Below, piece by piece: positions 6,391 through 11,351 of a stretch of 11,351 nt of DNA. Both the position numbers and the translations under genes were made by a program. Source of the DNA: Methylocystaceae bacterium UBA5192 (GTDB lineage: Bacteria; Pseudomonadota; Alphaproteobacteria; Rhizobiales; Beijerinckiaceae); assembly GCA_002412985.1 (NCBI GenBank), contig DHWC01000097.1, forward strand, positions 15,387-26,737, in the 5' to 3' direction. Under the pieces are notes generated by a model. That model saw nothing but the letters and a program-made list of their open reading frames with translations. It made no database searches and was not told where the DNA came from. Numbering within the stretch: the first letter of the stretch is position 1; each line of letters begins with the position of its first letter.

Positions 6391-8220
6391 ATGACCCATC
6401 CCTCCGCAAACGCCCAGTCCGGCGATGATTCTTCCGCCGCGAAAGGCGCAAACCGTTTTGGCGCCACCTTGTCGCCACTTAAACCGCTTGCGCCCTATGC
6501 GCTGCGTTACAAATTCACCATCATTATGGCGATGGCCGCCCTCATTGTCGCAGCGGGCGCAACGCTAACCTTGCCGCTTGCTGTGCGTGGCATGATTGAT
6601 CATGGATTTACGGCAGATAGCGCAGGTGCGGTGAACGCTTATTTTGGCGCAATGATCATGGTTGCCGCAACATTGGCCGTTGCATCGGCTACGCGGTATT
6701 ATTTTGTCATGACGCTAGGAGAGCGCGTTGTCGCAGATCTTCGAACAGATTTATTCAAACATCTTGTTTCTCTTGATGCGAGCTTTTTTGATACAGCGAA
6801 AACTGGCGAACTCTTATCGCGCTTAACAGCTGATACAACGCATCTCAAAGCAGCATTTGGCTCTTCCGCCTCTGTGGCTTTACGCAATTTTTTCATGTTT
6901 TTAGGCGCAATCGTGATGATGATTGCGACAAGCCCTAAACTTGCTGGGTTAGTGCTGGGCGCCATTCCCTTGGTTGTTTTGCCGTTAATCGCCTCTGGCA
7001 GGGGAGTGCGTCGTCGTTCGCGTCATGCGCAAGACATGCTTGCGCATGCATCTGCCTATGCAGGAGAGAATCTCTCTGCTGTGCGCACCATGCAGGCCAA
7101 TGGCGCGCAAACCTCAACGATCAGTCGTTTTCGTCAGGCAGTGGAACAAGCTTACGAGGCGGCGCAACAAGCCACTCGGGTGCGCGCTTTTGTAACGGCC
7201 GGCGCTATTTTAATTGTGTTTACGAGCATTGTCGCTGTCCTCTGGCTTGGCGCACAGGATGTTTTATCTGGCCGAATGAGTTCAGGACTATTATCTCAAT
7301 TCGTACTCTACGCCGTATTGGCCGCAAGCTCGCTAGGAGAGATGTCTCAGGTTTGGAGCGAGGTTACGGCTGCAGCAGGCGCGGCTGGCCGCATTGCTGA
7401 AATTCTCTGCGTCACGCCAAAAATTATTGCGCCCACAGACCCAACGCCTGCGCCAAATCCATGGTTGGGCCGAATAAGTTTCGATAAGGTGAGCTTCTCT
7501 TACCCCACAGCTCCAAATAAGCTTGTTCTCAATAATCTGACTCTAACTGTTAATCCTGGGGAACGAATTGCCCTCGTTGGTCCCTCTGGATCAGGAAAAT
7601 CTACGCTGTTTTCCCTCCTTCTGCGGTTCTATGACGTGTCGTCGGGAGCAGTGCAGCTAGATGGGACAGATATTCGACGCTTTAACCCTGCAGATTTGCG
7701 TAAAGCCATCGCTTTAGCGCCGCAAGATCCCGTCATCTTTGGATTAAGCGTTGCAGAAAATATTTCCTATGGATGCTTAAACGCCACGAGTGAAATGGTT
7801 GTTGCTTCGGCGCGACGCGCGCAAGCGCATGAGTTTATCATGAGCCTGCCGCAAGGCTACGAGACTCTCCTTGGCGAACGCGGCATCACGCTCTCTGGCG
7901 GACAGCGTCAACGTCTCGCCATTGCCCGGGCGATCCTCGCGGATGCGCCCGTGTTGCTTTTAGATGAAGCGACATCAGCTTTGGACGCAGAAAATGAGTC
8001 GCAAGTTCAACAGGCTTTGCGCGATGTAATGTCTGGTCGCACAAGCATTGTGATTGCGCATCGCTTAGCGACAGTGCTCGAGGCCGATCGCATCATTGTT
8101 TTAGAAAATGGCGTTATCGTCGAGGAAGGTACGCATCTGAGCCTTTCTGCTTCTGGCGGCCTCTATTCGCGTTTGGCAAAATTACAGTTTGATACTGGTC
8201 GCGCAGGCCTTGCGGAATAA
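6391..8220 (+). CDS. ABC exporter half-transporter, MsbA-related (permease fused to ATPase)
   Basis: Inner-membrane ATP-driven exporter expected to work as a homodimer; substrate unknown, with lipids, drugs or peptides possible in this family. In the 609-residue protein, a polar 30-residue N-terminus precedes six predicted membrane segments (roughly 42-64, 83-106, 165-181, 184-202, 266-287, 301-317). The nucleotide-binding domain follows, with A-loop Tyr371, Walker A GPSGSGKST (397-405), Q-loop Gln445, signature LSGGQ (501-505), Walker B VLLLDE (521-526) and H-loop His557. All catalytic elements are intact. There is no C39 peptidase domain. The ATG at 6391 has AGGGGG five bases upstream, and an in-frame TAG at 6379-6381 excludes a farther start. 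It resembles the group of MsbA-related permease/ATP-binding proteins common in alphaproteobacteria. guaB follows 100 bp downstream. Confidence 0.94.
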   Translation: MTHPSANAQSGDDSSAAKGANRFGATLSPLKPLAPYALRYKFTIIMAMAALIVAAGATLTLPLAVRGMIDHGFTADSAGAVNAYFGAMIMVAATLAVASATRYYFVMTLGERVVADLRTDLFKHLVSLDASFFDTAKTGELLSRLTADTTHLKAAFGSSASVALRNFFMFLGAIVMMIATSPKLAGLVLGAIPLVVLPLIASGRGVRRRSRHAQDMLAHASAYAGENLSAVRTMQANGAQTSTISRFRQAVEQAYEAAQQATRVRAFVTAGAILIVFTSIVAVLWLGAQDVLSGRMSSGLLSQFVLYAVLAASSLGEMSQVWSEVTAAAGAAGRIAEILCVTPKIIAPTDPTPAPNPWLGRISFDKVSFSYPTAPNKLVLNNLTLTVNPGERIALVGPSGSGKSTLFSLLLRFYDVSSGAVQLDGTDIRRFNPADLRKAIALAPQDPVIFGLSVAENISYGCLNATSEMVVASARRAQAHEFIMSLPQGYETLLGERGITLSGGQRQRLAIARAILADAPVLLLDEATSALDAENESQVQQALRDVMSGRTSIVIAHRLATVLEADRIIVLENGVIVEEGTHLSLSASGGLYSRLAKLQFDTGRAGLAE

Positions 8221-8283
8221 ATCAGCCGCATTGCTATTTGCCTTTATGAAGATAAATGCTATGAGCACCCGCCAACCCTGCTG

Positions 8284-8296
8284 AGCGCTAAGCGCT
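8284..8296. repeat. Double AGCGCT palindrome in the guaB leader
   Basis: Two copies of the self-complementary hexamer AGCGCT separated by one A lie 25-37 bases upstream of the guaB start. Dyad symmetry makes it a possible protein-binding site or a small RNA fold near the ribosome binding site. No known consensus is recognised. Confidence 0.3.
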
Positions 8297-8320
8297 GTAT
8301 AAAATAAAGGAGTTGGCGTA

Positions 8321-9808
8321 ATGGCCAAAACGCCCGCTACGTTGCCTGAAGCTCTTACTTTCGATGACGTGTTGCTGCGGCCAGGCCATTCTCGAGTTAT
8401 GCCCTCTCATGTTGATGTCTCCTCGCGTTTGACGCGAGAGATTACCCTCAACCTGCCAATTGTATCATCCGCAATGGATACAGTTACTGAAGCGCGCATG
8501 GCCATAGCGATGGCGCAGGCGGGGGGAATTGGCGTCATTCATCAAAATCTTTCGCCAGCAGAGCAGGCGGCGGAAGTCCGAAAAGTAAAACGCTATGAAA
8601 GCGGCATGGTTGTTGATCCAATAACCATCTTTCCTGACGAAACATTGGCTGATGCTTTAGCCTTGATGTCCGCTCAAGGGATTTCAGGCATTCCAGTGGT
8701 TGAGCGAGGCGCAGGAGCCGCTAAGGGTAAATTGGTTGGCATATTAACCAATCGCGACGTGCGATTTGCGCAAGATAATCGTCAGCCAATTGCAGAATTA
8801 ATGACAAAGAATTTAGTCACAGTGCGTGAAGGCGTCGGAAAAACAGAAGCGCAGCGGCTATTACATGAACATCGCATAGAAAAATTACTTGTTGTCGATG
8901 AGACATTTCATTGTGTTGGGCTAGTTACGGTAAAGGATATTGAAAAAGCTACGCAACATCCAAACGCTTGCAAGGATAGCGAAGGCCGCTTACGCGTGGC
9001 TGCAGCCTCGACAGTTGGCGATCATGGATTTGATCGGGTGCTTCAATTAATTGACGCAGGCGTTGATTGCATTGTCATTGACACGGCGCATGGTCATTCG
9101 CAGGCGGTCATTGATCAGGTCGCTCGGGTCAAAAAGCATACTTCTCGCGTCCAGATCATTGCCGGCAATATTGCTACTGCAGAAGCGGCGCGCGCATTGA
9201 TTGATGTGGGTGTAGACGCTCTTAAGGTTGGTATCGGTCCAGGATCGATTTGCACAACTCGCATTGTTGCGGGCGTTGGCGTTCCACAACTCACCGCTAT
9301 CATGGACGTTTTTGAAGAGGCAAAAAAATCATCTGTTCCAGTGATCGCTGATGGCGGCGTGAAATACTCAGGCGATCTCGCTAAAGCAATCGCTGCCGGA
9401 GCGGATGTTGTCATGATTGGATCGCTATTTGCTGGCGCAGAGGAATCTCCTGGTGAAGTGTTCCTTTATCAAGGCCGATCTTTCAAAGCCTATCGCGGCA
9501 TGGGTTCAGTTGGAGCAATGACTGCTGGTTCTGCGACGCGTTATTTTCAAGGCGATGTCAAAGATCAATTGAAACTTGTGCCCGAAGGAATTGAGGGGCA
9601 GGTTCCTTATCGCGGCCCGATTGCCCCGATTTTGTATCAACTTGCAGGCGGATTGCGCGCGTCAATGGGCTATGTTGGCGCCCCGACCATTTCTCAGTTT
9701 CAAGACCGAGCGCAATTTGTGCGGATCACCAATGCTGGGCTACGCGAGAGCCATGTGCATGACGTTACAATAACGCGTGAAAGCCCGAATTATCCCACTG
9801 GCGTATAG
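8321..9808 (+). CDS. guaB: Inosine-5'-monophosphate dehydrogenase
   Basis: NAD-dependent oxidation of IMP to XMP, the committed step of guanine nucleotide synthesis, in the cytosol. The 495-residue length is normal. The N-terminal LTFDDVLLRPG (12-22) and SSAMDTVTE (49-57) are diagnostic. Two CBS domains occupy about 97-215 (ISGIPVVE, ILTNRDVR, EKLLVVDE, LVTVKDIEKA). The barrel then resumes with DTAHGHS (254-260), the catalytic loop GPGSICTTR (306-314) with Cys311, IADGGVKYSGD (342-352), IMP-binding YRGMGSVGAM (391-400) and the flap region EGIEG-VPYRG (422-432). The start is supported by AAGGAG at 8307-8312, eight bases upstream. It uses the IMP to which purM and purN, about 6 kb away, contribute. 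Identification is secure. Confidence 0.98.
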   Translation: MAKTPATLPEALTFDDVLLRPGHSRVMPSHVDVSSRLTREITLNLPIVSSAMDTVTEARMAIAMAQAGGIGVIHQNLSPAEQAAEVRKVKRYESGMVVDPITIFPDETLADALALMSAQGISGIPVVERGAGAAKGKLVGILTNRDVRFAQDNRQPIAELMTKNLVTVREGVGKTEAQRLLHEHRIEKLLVVDETFHCVGLVTVKDIEKATQHPNACKDSEGRLRVAAASTVGDHGFDRVLQLIDAGVDCIVIDTAHGHSQAVIDQVARVKKHTSRVQIIAGNIATAEAARALIDVGVDALKVGIGPGSICTTRIVAGVGVPQLTAIMDVFEEAKKSSVPVIADGGVKYSGDLAKAIAAGADVVMIGSLFAGAEESPGEVFLYQGRSFKAYRGMGSVGAMTAGSATRYFQGDVKDQLKLVPEGIEGQVPYRGPIAPILYQLAGGLRASMGYVGAPTISQFQDRAQFVRITNAGLRESHVHDVTITRESPNYPTGV

Positions 9809-9874
9809 GCCGCGCCCTTGTTTAGGGGGACGCGTCAATAAAGTCAGGGCTTTCTCGCTTCACCTCATTGTGCT

Positions 9875-9896
9875 AGCCGATATGTTCGGTTTTTGG
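9875..9896 (+). terminator. Weak terminator candidate after guaB
   Basis: AGCCGA/TCGGTT forms a 6-bp stem with one G-U pair and a 5-base loop (9875-9891), followed by TTTGG. It lies about 70 bases after the guaB stop. The stem is short, so it is only a candidate. Confidence 0.35.
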
Positions 9897-9960
9897 TTAT
9901 GCGCGCCATCAAAGGCGTTAGTATCTGCTTAAAAGAACAAAAATTTAAAGGGAGAGAGAA

Positions 9961-11001
9961 ATGTCTCGACTTGGGATCGTCTCGGCAGGCGTTTTTTTTA
10001 TGTTTCCGCTCATGGCGCACGCCGGCGATTTGCGCGCGGACGCTAATGCGGTTTTTAAACCTGTCGATCCATCAAACGTATCTTCAATCGTCAAAAATAA
10101 CGATATCACTCCAGCTAAGATCGACTTAGGTCGGCAATTATTTTTCGAGCCGCGTCTATCAAAAAGCCAGGTGATTAGCTGCAATAGTTGCCATAATCTC
10201 TCAACTGGCGGCGTTGACGCTGGCCCGGTTTCGATTGGGCACGGCTGGGAAAAGGGCCCACGCCGCGCGCCCACCGTTCTCAACGCCGTTTATAACATTG
10301 CTCAGTTTTGGGACGGCCGCGCGCCCGATCTTAAGGCTCAGGCCAAGGGGCCAGTTCAAGCGGCGGGCGAAATGGCGAATACCTCAGCTAATGCAGAGAA
10401 AATGATGCAAAGCATTCCGGCTTATGTATCAGCTTTTCATGCCGCTTTTCCTGGCGAAGCTAACCCTGTGACATTCGATAACATGGCTAAAGCCATCGAG
10501 GCGTTCGAAGCAACCTTAACAACGCCTAACGCCCGGTTCGATAAATTTCTTAAAGGTGACGATACGGCGTTAAATGACACTGAAAAGAAGGGTTTGCGCT
10601 TATTTATCGATAAGGGCTGCTCGAACTGCCATAATGGCGTCAATGTCGGCGGCAACGCCTATTTCCCCTTTGGCGTTGCACAAAAGCCAGGGCCGGAAAT
10701 AATTTCCCAAACGGATAAGGGCCGCTCGAAAATTACGGGCAAGCCAGAGGATGACTTTGTTTTCCGGGTTGCGCCATTACGCAATGTTGCCCTTCATCCG
10801 CCCTATTTCCACAGTGGCGTTGCTTGGACGCTAGAAGACGCTGTTGGCATCATGGCGAAATATCAATTGGGGCAGACGCTCTCAGCCGACGAAACTGCAG
10901 CGATAGTGGCCTATCTTAATACTTTGACCGGCGACCAGCCTAAAGTGCAATATCCTGTTATGGGAGCAAGCACGAAAGACACTCCGCGTCCTCAACCTTA
11001 A
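9961..11001 (+). CDS. Di-haem cytochrome c peroxidase, periplasmic
   Basis: Bacterial CCP/MauG superfamily enzyme that reduces hydrogen peroxide to water with electrons from a small c-type cytochrome or cupredoxin. The 346-residue precursor has a signal peptide (hydrophobic core about 5-18, likely cleavage after AHA, residues 19-21), so it acts in the periplasm. Two CXXCH haem-attachment sites are present, CNSCH (74-78) and CSNCH (220-224). Typical peroxidase motifs are SIGHGW (91-96, likely removable distal His94), FWDGRAPDLKAQAKGP (116-131), QAAGEM with Glu137 as the probable acid-base residue, PLRNVALHPPYFHSG (272-286), and Met298 in IMAKYQLG as probable axial ligand of the electron-transfer haem. 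A GGGAG ribosome binding site ends six bases before the ATG. A T8 tract sits within the signal-peptide codons. No electron-donor or haem-assembly gene is adjacent. Confidence 0.95.
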   Translation: MSRLGIVSAGVFFMFPLMAHAGDLRADANAVFKPVDPSNVSSIVKNNDITPAKIDLGRQLFFEPRLSKSQVISCNSCHNLSTGGVDAGPVSIGHGWEKGPRRAPTVLNAVYNIAQFWDGRAPDLKAQAKGPVQAAGEMANTSANAEKMMQSIPAYVSAFHAAFPGEANPVTFDNMAKAIEAFEATLTTPNARFDKFLKGDDTALNDTEKKGLRLFIDKGCSNCHNGVNVGGNAYFPFGVAQKPGPEIISQTDKGRSKITGKPEDDFVFRVAPLRNVALHPPYFHSGVAWTLEDAVGIMAKYQLGQTLSADETAAIVAYLNTLTGDQPKVQYPVMGASTKDTPRPQP

Positions 11002-11010
11002 TCATCACGA

Positions 11011-11041
11011 AGCTGAGGCGCGGCCTGCCCGCGCCTCAGCT
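11011..11041 (+). terminator. GC-rich hairpin terminating the peroxidase transcript
   Basis: A perfect 13-bp stem AGCTGAGGCGCGG (11011-11023) / CCGCGCCTCAGCT (11029-11041) with a 5-base loop lies nine bases after the peroxidase stop. The stem is very stable but is followed by AACGCGAAAC rather than a U-tract. It may act as a 3'-end stabiliser or a non-classical terminator. Confidence 0.6.
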
Positions 11042-11048
11042 AACGCGA

Positions 11049-11118
11049 AACTATCCAGTTTATTTTAGATAGTTATTTAAAATCAATAAGATAAAAATAG
11101 GCTCGCAGTTTATTTTAG
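11049..11118. repeat. 13-bp direct repeat CAGTTTATTTTAG, two copies
   Basis: Identical copies lie at 11056-11068 and 11106-11118, exactly 50 bp apart. The first sits almost entirely in the loop of a perfect 7-bp inverted repeat AACTATC (11049-11055) / GATAGTT (11068-11074). The second is flanked by a weaker AGGC (11099-11102) / GCCT (11124-11127) pairing. No family is recognised. Confidence 0.55.
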
Positions 11119-11176
11119 TCAGCGCCTGATTTTGCACCTTTTGTCCCCAATAAAAATTACGTGACCGTGACATTTT

Positions 11177-11189
11177 TGCCAAAGTGGCA
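11177..11189. repeat. Dyad TGCCA-AAG-TGGCA
   Basis: Perfect 5-bp inverted repeat with a 3-base spacer in the right-edge region. It could be half-site symmetry for a regulator or a short hairpin. No T-run follows directly on the + strand, but on the minus strand it is followed by AAAAATG, so it is not a terminator. Confidence 0.3.
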
Positions 11190-11265
11190 GGAAGCTTTTC
11201 TTAACTAGGCTCGGTTGTATCCCTATCCTTAATTTATGGTCATATTTATTGATATAATTAATATA

Positions 11266-11302
11266 TTTCAGTTATTTAATAAATTATTTCAAGAAACTGA
11301 AA
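11266..11302. repeat. 8-bp inverted repeat TTTCAGTT / AACTGAAA
   Basis: Perfect arms at 11266-11273 and 11295-11302 flank a 21-base AT-rich segment that itself contains the palindrome ATTTAATAAAT. The arms are well spaced for DNA looping or a weak hairpin. Function unknown. Confidence 0.4.
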
Positions 11303-11351
11303 CTTGCATTGTTAGGTAATTAGGGTAGTCTTTTTCCTATCCACTGGGGTT

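Larger units (their letters stand above)
11042..11351. other. AT-rich gene-free region at the right edge
   Basis: No credible open reading frame or structural RNA is visible in these 310 bases. The stretch is AT-rich, especially 11225-11295, and includes a TATAAT at 11253-11258 without a proper -35 at 16-18 bp. It contains a 13-bp direct repeat, a TGCCA-AAG-TGGCA dyad at 11177-11189 and an 8-bp dyad at 11266-11302. It is probably the upstream regulatory region of a gene beyond the window, but that is inference. Confidence 0.5.

Noticed and set aside
11185..11200. Sigma-54-like promoter (TGGCAG followed by TTTT)
   Set aside because: The -24 half fits but the -12 half reads TTTT instead of TTGC, lacking the essential GC.
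1..11351. Search for tRNA, rRNA, CRISPR array, insertion-sequence ends and known riboswitches
   Set aside because: No cloverleaf, spaced direct-repeat array, transposase frame with terminal repeats, or purine-type aptamer was seen; an automated covariance-model scan would be more sensitive.

Overview
The window reads as chromosomal core DNA from an alphaproteobacterium, most likely Hyphomicrobiales-like and of moderate GC. The strongest taxonomic marker is a DUF1013/TrcR protein, a family I know only from Alphaproteobacteria. The purM-purN pair, the IMP dehydrogenase and the MsbA-related exporter also fit that group. I see no tRNA, rRNA, CRISPR array, insertion sequence, phage gene or replication origin.

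Layout. The left edge cuts into tpiA (3' part, + strand). ndk follows 87 bp later and ends in a clear intrinsic terminator. purM and purN lie convergent to ndk on the minus strand, overlap by four bases and are read as an operon. A divergent spacer of about 256 bp separates purM from trcR (+). An acyl-CoA synthetase (+) follows trcR, with my preferred start at 4100. It converges on a 57-residue glycine-rich membrane peptide on the minus strand, and the two share a hairpin terminator. A 352 bp AT-rich divergent spacer leads to an ABC exporter half-transporter (+), then guaB (+), then a secreted di-haem cytochrome c peroxidase (+) closed by a GC-rich hairpin. The last 310 bp are AT-rich, gene-free and contain several small repeats.

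How the genes work together. purM and purN act in de novo IMP synthesis, guaB commits IMP to guanine nucleotides, and ndk makes the nucleoside triphosphates. The window therefore carries several steps of purine nucleotide supply, in separate transcription units rather than one operon. tpiA is central glycolysis/gluconeogenesis. trcR is a cell-cycle transcription factor family member. The peroxidase is a periplasmic peroxide-detoxifying enzyme without a cognate electron donor nearby. The acyl-CoA synthetase and the ABC exporter have unassigned substrates.

Most of the window is ordinary housekeeping sequence. The least explained element is the 57-residue glycine-zipper-like peptide at 5865-6038, with its strong ribosome binding site, own terminator and long leader, divergent from an exporter gene. 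I find no convincing evidence of a new multi-gene system.
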